From: Chloroflexota bacterium
GTDB lineage: Bacteria; Chloroflexota; Anaerolineae; Aggregatilineales; UBA2796
Direction of reading: 5' to 3'
DNA: 5,660 bases
Assembly: GCA_017743585.1 (NCBI GenBank)
Contig: JAGHYP010000182.1
Span: 1 to 5,660, forward strand
Made by a program: the position numbers and the translations under genes. This document shows, in pieces, positions 1-5,660 of this stretch (position 1 is the first letter of the stretch; each line of letters starts with the position of its first letter). The notes under the pieces are model-generated. The model did no database searches, was not told the DNA's origin, and was given only the letters and a program-made list of their open reading frames with translations.

Positions 1-932
1 CGATTGAGCGCGGCGAGCAGGCATTGCTCTTGTTGAATCGGCGCGGCACGGCGACCTTCATCTTGTGCCGCGCTTGCGGCTATGTGGCGCGCTGCCCTGC
101 CTGCGATATCCCCCTCACCTTCCACAAGCGCGGCGAAGGCGGTCAGTTGATATGCCACTATTGCGGTCATCAGAGCGCGCCATTGCGGAATTGCCCGCAA
201 TGCGGCAGCGAGCGCATCCGCTACTTTGGCGCAGGCACGGAGAGCGTCGCCCAGGCGGTTGAGAGCGAGTTCCCGAGCGCGCGCGTGCTGCGCTGGGACC
301 GCGACGCAGCGCACGGACGCGGCGCACACGAAGCGATCTGGACGCGCTTCGCCAGCGGCGAGGCGGATGTGTTGGTCGGCACGCAGATGATCGTGAAAGG
401 CCTAGATTTGCCGCGCGTGACGCTCGTCGGCGTGATGTTGGCGGAGACGGCGCTCGGCCTACCTGATTATCGTGCCGCCGAGCGAACGTTTCAGCTGCTC
501 ACACAAGCGGCAGGGCGCGCAGGGCGCGGCTGGCGCGGCGGCAGGGTCATCTTGCAGACCTATCAGCCTGAGCACTACGCTATTCAGGCGGCGGCACATC
601 ACGATTACGAGACATTCTATCAGCGCGAGCTGGAATATCGCCACTTGCTGGATTATCCGCCCTACAAGCGCTTGGTGCGCTTGTTATTCAGCGCGCCCAG
701 CCCTGCGCAGGCGCAGCGCGAGGCAGAAGCAGCGGCTGAGGTGCTGCGCACGCGCATCGCGACGGAGAAGCTCAGCGCGACGCGCCTGATCGGACCGACT
801 GCGGCGCCTTTCGCAAGGTTAGACGGCGTCTACTATTGGCACATCATCGCGTGCACCGCAGATCCATTGCGCTTGATCGGCGAAGCAGGAGCGCATTGGG
901 TGGTGGATGTCGATCCGACCGAGATTCTCTGA
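1..932 (+). CDS. priA: Primosomal protein N' (replication restart helicase PriA), C-terminal part, 5' truncated
   Basis: PriA is the superfamily 2 DNA helicase that recognises stalled or collapsed forks and starts reloading of the replicative helicase. The reading frame is open from base 3 at the window edge, giving about 309 residues of a protein usually 700-800 long. The DNA-binding domain and the Walker A/B lobe therefore lie upstream of the window. What is visible is diagnostic: an LLLNRRG segment at the edge; a zinc-binding insertion with all eight cysteines as four CxxC pairs (66-203); helicase motif V GTQMIVKGLDLP (378-413); motif VI QLLTQAAGRAGRG (492-530); and the typical C-terminal domain with a DYPPYKRL segment, IGP, and a closing VDVDP. 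A TTG at 24 is an internal leucine codon, not a start. The gene ends with TGA at 930-932 and converges on hsp20. No key residue is missing in the visible part. Confidence 0.96.
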   Translation, partial: IERGEQALLLLNRRGTATFILCRACGYVARCPACDIPLTFHKRGEGGQLICHYCGHQSAPLRNCPQCGSERIRYFGAGTESVAQAVESEFPSARVLRWDRDAAHGRGAHEAIWTRFASGEADVLVGTQMIVKGLDLPRVTLVGVMLAETALGLPDYRAAERTFQLLTQAAGRAGRGWRGGRVILQTYQPEHYAIQAAAHHDYETFYQRELEYRHLLDYPPYKRLVRLLFSAPSPAQAQREAEAAAEVLRTRIATEKLSATRLIGPTAAPFARLDGVYYWHIIACTADPLRLIGEAGAHWVVDVDPTEIL

Positions 933-942
933 GGAGAAAACA

Positions 943-967
943 CAAGGGACGCTGAGCGCGTCCCTTG
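943..967 (-). terminator. Hairpin terminator between convergent priA and hsp20
   Basis: A perfect 10-bp inverted repeat (CAAGGGACGC at 943-952, its complement at 958-967) encloses a 5-nt loop. It lies 10 bp after the priA stop and 11 bp before the hsp20 stop. Read on the minus strand the stem is followed by TGTTTTCTCC, a short T-rich tract, so it fits an intrinsic terminator for hsp20. On the plus strand the stem is followed by CTGCGTTGAA with no T run, so a role in ending priA transcripts is weaker. Confidence 0.7.
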
Positions 968-978
968 CTGCGTTGAAC

Positions 979-1455
979 TCACTCGCTCTTCTTGCCGCCG
1001 AGCAGATTTTTGACGGTGACAGCGATCTTGTGGACCGGGCTCGGCTTCTGCTTGGGCAGCTTGATGGTCAGGATGCCGTCTTCGAGCGTCGCCTCAGCCT
1101 TATCGGTCATCACATCTTCGGGCAGCGACACAGTGCGCGCGAACTTGCCGTAACGCATCTCGCGGATATGCCAGTTGGCTTGCTTCTCCTCGCGCTCGGC
1201 TTTGCTCTCGGCGCTGATGGTCAGCAAGTTACCCTGCACGCTGATATCGATCTCGTCCTGCTTGAAGCCGGGCAGCGCCGTGCGGATAGTGACGCTATTC
1301 TCGTCGCTAGTCATATCCACAGCCAATGGGCTGACATCGCTCGGACGCGGCATATCCCAGCTGATCGGCATGAGCGCGTTCATCATCGAGCGCATCCGCT
1401 CCATCATGCGCTCCATCTCCTCGAACGGATTGAAGTCACGGCGGATGAGCGACAT
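979..1455 (-). CDS. Small heat shock protein, Hsp20/alpha-crystallin family
   Basis: This is an ATP-independent holdase chaperone of the cytoplasm, which binds unfolding proteins and forms oligomers. The 158 residues match the usual bacterial Hsp20 size. An N-terminal arm (1-43) precedes the alpha-crystallin domain (about 44-135). That domain shows the LPGF segment (61-64), a GNLLTISAE strand, a RYGKFARTVSLP segment, and the family signature A-x3-D-G-x-L (A122, D126, G127, L129). The C-terminal tail carries an I-x-V motif (I144-V146) of the kind that docks on neighbouring subunits, then a basic GGKKSE end. The arm is methionine-rich (eight Met in the first 29 residues). The ATG is fixed by a perfect Shine-Dalgarno 8 nt upstream. 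It is transcribed divergently from the CHAT gene and convergently with priA, so it is probably monocistronic. I see no CIRCE or HAIR operator; the short repeats upstream are described separately. Confidence 0.96.
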   Translation of the reverse strand: MSLIRRDFNPFEEMERMMERMRSMMNALMPISWDMPRPSDVSPLAVDMTSDENSVTIRTALPGFKQDEIDISVQGNLLTISAESKAEREEKQANWHIREMRYGKFARTVSLPEDVMTDKAEATLEDGILTIKLPKQKPSPVHKIAVTVKNLLGGKKSE

Positions 1456-1463
1456 AGCCTTTT

Positions 1464-1470
1464 ACCTCCT
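1464..1470 (-). promoter_or_regulatory. Ribosome binding site of hsp20
   Basis: The minus strand reads AGGAGGT here, a full anti-16S match, with 8 nt to the ATG at 1455. It is far stronger than the sites before the other genes in the window, which fits a highly translated chaperone and fixes the start. Confidence 0.9.
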
Positions 1471-1484
1471 GCTGCTCTCTAGCG

Positions 1485-1515
1485 AGTTTTCGAGCAATCT
1501 GAGGTCAGTTTTCGA
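1485..1515. repeat. Pair of 9-bp direct repeats, 22-bp period, upstream of hsp20
   Basis: AGTTTTCGA occurs at 1485-1493 and again at 1507-1515 (TCGAAAACT on the hsp20 strand). The copies begin 22 bp apart, about two helical turns, so they would lie on the same face of the DNA. They sit 30-60 bp upstream of the hsp20 start codon, in its leader or promoter region. They could be a regulator site for hsp20, but they match no operator I know and may be chance. Confidence 0.4.
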
Positions 1516-1522
1516 CGCTAGT

Positions 1523-1543
1523 GCGTTGCCTCAGCGTTGCTCA
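1523..1543. repeat. Tandem imperfect repeat, 11-bp period, upstream of hsp20
   Basis: GCGTTGCCTCA (1523-1533) is followed directly by GCGTTGCTCA (1534-1543), which lacks one C. The 11-bp period again equals about one helical turn. It lies 68-88 bp upstream of the hsp20 start. The function is unknown; a protein-binding site for hsp20 control is a possibility only. Confidence 0.35.
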
Positions 1544-1637
1544 TCTGCCCATAGGTTAAGGGTTGCGCGTAGGAAGAACACAAGAGCGGCGCTAATCTTC
1601 TGTAAGAGGAGCATCCAAGCGGCGACTGCTTGATAAA

Positions 1638-1666
1638 TTGACACCGCGCCGTTCTCTTTTTACAAT
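1638..1666 (+). promoter_or_regulatory. Sigma-70-type promoter of the CHAT-aroA operon
   Basis: A perfect -35 box TTGACA (1638-1643) is separated by exactly 17 bp from a -10 box TACAAT (1661-1666), one base off the TATAAT consensus. Transcription would start near 1673, giving a leader of about 45 nt to the GTG at 1718. The promoter lies in the only AT-richer part of this intergenic region. No other promoter is evident before the downstream genes, so it probably drives all three. Confidence 0.85.
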
Positions 1667-1701
1667 GTGCGCTTGGCGCGAAGGGCGGATTTTTCGGCTG
1701 T

Positions 1702-1708
1702 GGAAAGG
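1702..1708 (+). promoter_or_regulatory. Ribosome binding site deciding the CHAT gene start
   Basis: GGAAAGG lies 9 nt before the GTG at 1718. In-frame GTG codons also exist at 1667 and 1700. The one at 1667 directly abuts the -10 box, upstream of the predicted transcript start, and the one at 1700 has only an AAGGG 14 nt away. This site therefore favours 1718. Confidence 0.7.
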
Positions 1709-1717
1709 CGACGCACC

Positions 1718-3859
1718 GTGGCGACGCAAGATTACCTCGATTTTGAGCTGAACATTGAAACGCTGCCCAATGACCAGCTGCGCGTGACACTGGTGAACTC
1801 GCCGGTCGGCTCAGTCTCAATCGAAGTTCCGAATCCGATCACGCCTGCCGAGGCGACGCGCATCATCAGCATCCTTGATGGCAGCGCGCATACATCGCGC
1901 GGCGAAGCGGCACGCGCTGCACGCGCCTTCGGCGAGAAGCTCTTCAGCGCCGTCTTCAGCGGTCAAGTGTACGCAGCTTATTTGACCAGTCGCTCGCAGG
2001 CGGGCGAGCGCGGCTTGCGCATTCGCCTCAATCTCGATAAGGCGGAGTCGCTTTACGACCTGCCGTGGGAATTGCTGCGCGATCCGTCGGGCGACTATTT
2101 GGCGCTCTCGCGCCAGACGCCGATCATCCGCTACCCGCGCTTGATCAACGTCCGCCCTGTGGTCGAGGTCAGCTTGCCGCTGCGCGTCCTGGTGCTGATC
2201 AGCAGTCCGAAAGATCAGGCGGCGCTGAACGTTGAGGCGGAATGGCAAAGTTTGCAAGAGGCGACCGCTGACTTGCGCCAGCGCGGCTTGCTCGAGCTAG
2301 AGCGCGTGGACGACGCGCAGCTGATCACGCTGCAGCGCAAGTTGCGCAGCGGCGTCAGCTATCAGATTTTCCACTACATCGGTCACGCGATGTTCGATGA
2401 GCGTAGTGCGGTCGGCATGTTGGCGTTTGAGGCGCCGCGCACAGAGCTAACGCAGCCCGTCAGCGGCGAGGCGCTCGCGCGCGAGCTGGTTGAGGAGAAC
2501 AGCATTCGCCTCGTGGTGCTGAACGCTTGTCAAGGCGCGCGTCAAGCGCGCAGCGATCCGTTCTCGGGCATCGCGTCCAGCATCGTGGCGCGCGGCGTGC
2601 CGGCAGTGGTGGCGATGCAATTTCCGATCACAGACGACGCGGCGCGCATCTTCGCTCACGAGTTCTATCGCGCGCTCTCAGAAGGCTATCCGATTGAAGC
2701 GGCAGTGGCAGAGGCGCGGCGCGCCCTCAGCAGCAGCTTGAACAATCTCGAATGGGCGACGCCAGTCCTGTTCTTGCGCGCGCAGAGCGGCGTTTTATTT
2801 CCGAAGCGGCGCACGTACTCAGAGCGTCCATCTTACGGCGGCTTGCGCGAGGCGCTCTTGCGTCCGCGCGTGCTGATCGGCCTGCTTGCTGCGATTGCCA
2901 TCTTGTTCGGTCTGGTGAGTCTGCTGAACAGTCTGATTGCGCCGAGTCAAGGCGTGCAAGGCACGCCGAGCCCGACCATCGCCACTTTCACGCCGACGCC
3001 TGACGCGCCGCGCAACATTGACCTCGTGATCACACGCGTGCGCTTCCTGCCGCCGAACCCAGCGCCTGGGCAGGCGGTCACGGTTGCCATTGAGCTGCAG
3101 AACAACGGCACGAGCGACTCCGGCGAATTCGAGTGGGTGTGGTTCGATACAAGCGCCGAGGCAGAGAATGCCACGCCTGCGCTGCGCGGCAAGGTCGCCA
3201 ATTTGAGTCCGCGCGCCAAGACAACGGTCATCGGCACGTATCGCTTCGGTTGGTGGGGAACGTATCTGACAACGGCGTGGGTGAATCCCGATAATCGCGC
3301 GCCCGAGTCGAACATCTTCAACAATCTTGTGCCGCGCACGCTGAGCACGAGCGGCGAGCCATTCGTTGTGGACTTCTCGCGGCTGCCTGACGAGTCGCTT
3401 TTAGAGCCGAGCGCCTTGCGCGGCGATGAGTTCGCCAAATGGTCGTTGGCGCTGCGCGTCGAGACGGACGGCAATCCTGAGTGCGCTGCGGCATCGCTGC
3501 TGCTGACGCTAGCGGACGACCTGAATCAAGTGACGACCGGCTTGCCGAACGCGCCGTCGCGCTGCGCCAATCTGCCCGTGATCTTCGAGCTGAGCCAGCC
3601 ATCTGATGGGCCGCGCCTGAACGGCGCTCGCGTCGAATTCCTGCCCACGGCGTCAGGCGAGCATACGCTTGAAGTGCGCGCTGCCGATGACAGCGTGCGG
3701 CATCGCGAGACCTTGCGCGTGGCAGCCGATCAGGTCAACACGCCGCAGACGCTCAGCGTATCCTTAGACGGCGCTGCGCGCCTTGTGCTGCGCGTGCCGG
3801 AGAACGGACGCACGGTCATCCGCCGCCTGACGCGCACAGTCGCACAAGCACAACCTTAA
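1718..3859 (+). CDS. Membrane-anchored CHAT-domain (caspase-like) protease with CARDB domain
   Basis: A predicted 713-residue protein starting at GTG 1718. Residues 1-150 form an N-terminal module often found before CHAT domains, with a DLPWELL segment (L115-L120) and a P-I-I-R-Y element. Residues about 155-355 are the CHAT (clan CD, caspase-like) peptidase domain. Its probable catalytic dyad is H223 (in YIGHA) and C271 (in LNACQG), followed by the GVPAVVAMQFPITDD and AxxxARRAL segments typical of the family. A basic juxtamembrane stretch precedes one transmembrane helix (385-407). Next come a Thr/Pro-rich linker (about 412-431), a CARDB Ig-like domain (about 432-540), and an unrecognised beta-rich end (545-713) with cysteines C589 and C616. 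Positive charges before the helix and none just after it predict the protease inside and the CARDB part outside. Substrate and partner are unknown. CHAT proteases elsewhere act in cell-death and defence signalling; nothing here proves that role. It heads an operon with aroA. Confidence 0.88.
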   Translation: MATQDYLDFELNIETLPNDQLRVTLVNSPVGSVSIEVPNPITPAEATRIISILDGSAHTSRGEAARAARAFGEKLFSAVFSGQVYAAYLTSRSQAGERGLRIRLNLDKAESLYDLPWELLRDPSGDYLALSRQTPIIRYPRLINVRPVVEVSLPLRVLVLISSPKDQAALNVEAEWQSLQEATADLRQRGLLELERVDDAQLITLQRKLRSGVSYQIFHYIGHAMFDERSAVGMLAFEAPRTELTQPVSGEALARELVEENSIRLVVLNACQGARQARSDPFSGIASSIVARGVPAVVAMQFPITDDAARIFAHEFYRALSEGYPIEAAVAEARRALSSSLNNLEWATPVLFLRAQSGVLFPKRRTYSERPSYGGLREALLRPRVLIGLLAAIAILFGLVSLLNSLIAPSQGVQGTPSPTIATFTPTPDAPRNIDLVITRVRFLPPNPAPGQAVTVAIELQNNGTSDSGEFEWVWFDTSAEAENATPALRGKVANLSPRAKTTVIGTYRFGWWGTYLTTAWVNPDNRAPESNIFNNLVPRTLSTSGEPFVVDFSRLPDESLLEPSALRGDEFAKWSLALRVETDGNPECAAASLLLTLADDLNQVTTGLPNAPSRCANLPVIFELSQPSDGPRLNGARVEFLPTASGEHTLEVRAADDSVRHRETLRVAADQVNTPQTLSVSLDGAARLVLRVPENGRTVIRRLTRTVAQAQP

Positions 3860-3874
3860 CGAGCCGATCTGCCT

Positions 3875-5164
3875 ATGCGTGAACTGCCTGCTTATCTAGA
3901 GATCCGCCCGCTGAAGCGCCCGATAGATGCTGTGATCAGCGTGCCTGGCTCTAAGAGCATCACCAATCGTGCGCTGGTCTTGGCGGCGCTCGCGGAAGGC
4001 GAGAGCGCGCTGGAAAACGCGCTCTTCAGCGAAGATTCGCACTGGTGCAGCCAAGCTTTGCAGCGGCTAGGCATCCCGATCAAGGCGGAAGCGGAAGCGG
4101 CGCGCTTCTTGGTGCAAGGCAGGGGCGGCATCTTGCCCGCTGCGCACGCCGATCTATTCGTGGGCAATAGCGGCACGACGGCGCGTTTTCTGGTGGCAGT
4201 GGCGGCGCTGGGCAACGGGACATATCGCTTTGACGGCGTGCCGCGCATGCGGCAGCGCCCAATTGGTCCGTTGCTGGCTGCGTTGCGGCAGCTCGGGGCG
4301 CAGTTCAGCTTTGAGGGCGCCCCTAATGCCTTTCCCCTGACCGTACACGCGGCAGGCTTGCAAGGCGGGGCGGCCACGCTTGAGGCGACCAACAGCAGCC
4401 AGTACGTCTCGGCGCTGTTGCAAGTAGCTCCCTATGCGCGCAGGGACGTCACAATCTACCTGACAGGCGAGGTGGTCAGCGAGCCGTATATTGAGATGAC
4501 CTTGCGCGTCATGGCGCAGTTTGGCGTCATTGCTGATAAGAGCGATTATCGGAACTACCACGTGCGCGCAGGGCAGCGCTATCAAGCGCAGCGCTACGTG
4601 ATCGAGCCCGATGCCAGCAACGCGACCTATTTCTTCGCCGCCGCCGCCTTAGTTGGCGGCCGCGTGCGCGTGCCGCATCTCTCAGCAAACTCTCTGCAAG
4701 GCGATGTGCGCTTTGTGGACGTGTTAGAGCAAATGGGCTGCCAAGTGGAACGCGCCGCGACCTATCTGGAAGTGCGCAGCATAGGGCAACTGCGCGGCGT
4801 AGACGTTGACCTGAACGCTATGTCCGATACGGCGCAAACCTTGGCGGCGATCGCGCCGTTCGCCAGCACGCCGACGCGCATCCGCAACATCGGACACATT
4901 CGGCATAAAGAGACGGATCGCATCGCGGCGCTGGCGACCGAGCTGCGAAAGTTGGGCGCGCAGGTGGAAGAACGCGCCGACTCGCTGACCATCTATCCAT
5001 CTGCGCTGCGGCCGGCTGAGATCGAGACCTATGACGATCATCGGATGGCGATGGCGTTCGCTGTCACGGGCCTGGCGTTGGATGGCGTGCGCATCAAAAA
5101 CCCCGCTTGCACTGCCAAGACGTTCCCGGACTTCTTCGCGCGCTTCGAGGCGCTCTACCGATGA
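3875..5164 (+). CDS. aroA: 3-phosphoshikimate 1-carboxyvinyltransferase (EPSP synthase)
   Basis: It transfers the enolpyruvyl group of phosphoenolpyruvate to shikimate 3-phosphate, the sixth step of the shikimate pathway to chorismate and aromatic amino acids, in the cytoplasm. At 429 residues it matches the family (E. coli 427). Active-site elements are complete: PGSKSITNR (K27, R32), GNSGTTARFL (97-106), RQRPIG (R128), SSQ (174-176) for shikimate 3-phosphate, D318 in MSDTAQT, E346 in RHKETDR, R390 in DDHRMAM and K415 in AKTFPDFF. These correspond to E. coli K22, R27, R124, S169-Q171, D313, E341, R386 and K411. The motifs are class I-like (GSKS, SSQ), not the GDK/SAQ forms of class II. The residue aligned with E. 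coli P101 is F105. The ATG lies 15 bp after the CHAT stop with only a weak ribosome binding site, which suggests translational coupling. Its stop overlaps the next start. Confidence 0.97.
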   Translation: MRELPAYLEIRPLKRPIDAVISVPGSKSITNRALVLAALAEGESALENALFSEDSHWCSQALQRLGIPIKAEAEAARFLVQGRGGILPAAHADLFVGNSGTTARFLVAVAALGNGTYRFDGVPRMRQRPIGPLLAALRQLGAQFSFEGAPNAFPLTVHAAGLQGGAATLEATNSSQYVSALLQVAPYARRDVTIYLTGEVVSEPYIEMTLRVMAQFGVIADKSDYRNYHVRAGQRYQAQRYVIEPDASNATYFFAAAALVGGRVRVPHLSANSLQGDVRFVDVLEQMGCQVERAATYLEVRSIGQLRGVDVDLNAMSDTAQTLAAIAPFASTPTRIRNIGHIRHKETDRIAALATELRKLGAQVEERADSLTIYPSALRPAEIETYDDHRMAMAFAVTGLALDGVRIKNPACTAKTFPDFFARFEALYR

Positions 5165-5660
5165 ACCGCCTGTTCGAGACTTTACGCGGCTTGGTCAACC
5201 GTCCTCGCAGCGAGCCTGCGCCGGCAGCAACACCTGAGCAGCCGAACCTCCTAGCAGGCTTTGAATCCCGCTTGGCTGCGCTCTATCACTACGCTGAACA
5301 CGCCGCCGCCTATGAGCGCGACCTTGAAGCGCGCCTTGCTGAAGCGCAAGCGCATCTAGATCGGCTTGAGGCGACTGTTGAAGCCATGATTGATGCAGGG
5401 CGCGACCGCGAGGCCTTCGAGTATCTGCGTTTAGCTGCGCGCTTGCGCCCGCAGCGCGACCTGCTGCGCGACGAGCTACGCGCCTTTCACGCCGTCGCCG
5501 CTGAGTTACAGCGCCGCGTGGCGCTCCTGATGGACAATCGCGCGGCGGCGAGCCAGATTGCCAGTAACGCCTCTGCGAATTTGCAAGCGGCGCGCATGCT
5601 TGACCGCGTTTTGAACCAACTCACCCGCTATTTTGTCATGCTCGACCGCGTGGCGCGGGC
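5161..5660 (+). CDS. Hypothetical alpha-helical coiled-coil protein, 3' truncated
   Basis: The ATG at 5161 overlaps the aroA stop as ATGA, and the frame stays open to the window end (166 codons, incomplete). The start is a short amphipathic stretch MNRLFETLRGLVNRP, followed by a Pro/Ala-rich linker (about 15-29). From about 31 on it is almost wholly helical, rich in Ala, Leu, Arg and Glu with heptad-like spacing, and has no signal peptide, transmembrane segment or cysteine. The segment 77-125 has the pattern AGRxxxAxxxLxxxxxLxxQ followed by regularly spaced leucines, loosely like the helical hairpin of PspA/IM30 membrane-stress proteins, and an amphipathic N-terminus fits that too. This resemblance is by eye and weak; it could equally be an unrelated coiled coil. 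It is real on grounds of the coupled start, the matching codon use and the 500 bp open frame. Confidence 0.75.
   Translation, partial: MNRLFETLRGLVNRPRSEPAPAATPEQPNLLAGFESRLAALYHYAEHAAAYERDLEARLAEAQAHLDRLEATVEAMIDAGRDREAFEYLRLAARLRPQRDLLRDELRAFHAVAAELQRRVALLMDNRAAASQIASNASANLQAARMLDRVLNQLTRYFVMLDRVAR

Larger units (their letters stand above)
1456..1717. other. Divergent intergenic region between hsp20 and the CHAT gene
   Basis: These 262 bp hold the control regions of both flanking genes. The right end has a clear promoter and ribosome binding site for the CHAT gene. The left end has the hsp20 ribosome binding site and the two direct-repeat sets. I could not find a convincing -35/-10 pair for hsp20 on the minus strand, nor a sigma-32-type CTTGAA...CCCCAT pair, nor the CIRCE element. 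The stretch 1544-1637 shows no gene and no structure I can name. Confidence 0.7.

Noticed and set aside
907..1482. Plus-strand open frame of 191 codons opposite hsp20
   Set aside because: It lies antisense to a gene with a clear family match and perfect ribosome binding site, overlaps the terminator hairpin and the priA end, and its translation resembles no protein.
1456..1640. Minus-strand promoter for hsp20
   Set aside because: Several weak hexamers were tried (for example CTGACC with TCGCTA at 17 bp), but none is close enough to consensus to report.
1518..1820. Minus-strand open frame of 100 codons across the CHAT promoter
   Set aside because: It runs over the promoter, the ribosome binding site and the CHAT gene start, has a low-complexity translation, and has no visible ribosome binding site.
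2947..3474. Minus-strand open frame of 175 codons inside the CHAT gene
   Set aside because: It is the antisense shadow of the CARDB-coding part in GC-rich DNA, and no family features are seen.
4643..4660. Hairpin GCCGCC-TTAGTT-GGCGGC within aroA
   Set aside because: It has a 6-bp stem in the middle of a conserved coding segment and is not followed by a T run; this is expected by chance in GC-rich coding DNA.
1718..5660. Known CHAT-based immune systems (gasdermin-protease pair, TPR-CHAT type III-E CRISPR)
   Set aside because: No gasdermin-like small protein, TPR repeats, Cas gene or CRISPR repeat is present, and the neighbours are aroA and a coiled-coil protein.

Overview
The window reads as an ordinary chromosomal stretch of a GC-rich bacterium. 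A Chloroflexota (Anaerolineae-like or Roseiflexus-like) host is my best guess. It rests on the Thr/Pro-rich extracytoplasmic linker, the CHAT plus CARDB architecture and the codon use, not on any phylogenetic marker, so it is an inference only. I see no mobile element, CRISPR array, tRNA or rRNA.

Layout: (1) 1-932, plus strand: the C-terminal part of priA, the primosomal helicase PriA, cut by the window start. (2) 943-967: a 10-bp perfect hairpin between two convergent genes, best placed to terminate the minus-strand gene. (3) 979-1455, minus strand: a small heat shock protein of the Hsp20/alpha-crystallin family with a perfect Shine-Dalgarno. (4) 1456-1717: a divergent intergenic region. It holds two sets of short, helically spaced direct repeats on the hsp20 side and a near-consensus sigma-70-type promoter (TTGACA, 17 bp, TACAAT) facing right. 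(5) 1718-3859, plus strand: a membrane-anchored CHAT-domain (caspase-like) protease. It has a cytoplasmic N-terminal module, a CHAT domain with a visible His/Cys dyad, one transmembrane helix, a Thr/Pro linker, a CARDB Ig-like domain and an unrecognised beta-rich C-terminus. (6) 3875-5164, plus strand: aroA, EPSP synthase of the shikimate pathway, 15 bp after the CHAT gene. (7) 5161 to the window end, plus strand: an alpha-helical, probably coiled-coil protein, start codon overlapping the aroA stop (ATGA), cut by the window end.

Genes 5 to 7 look like one transcription unit driven by the 1638-1666 promoter: tight spacing, a 4-bp overlap, and no terminator or second promoter visible between them. 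The most interesting object is the transmembrane CHAT protease. It pairs a cytoplasmic protease domain with an apparently extracytoplasmic sensor or adhesion region and shares an operon with a housekeeping enzyme and a helical protein faintly reminiscent of PspA/IM30. No known partner (gasdermin, TPR-CHAT CRISPR effector) lies within this window, so any defence or stress role is speculation.
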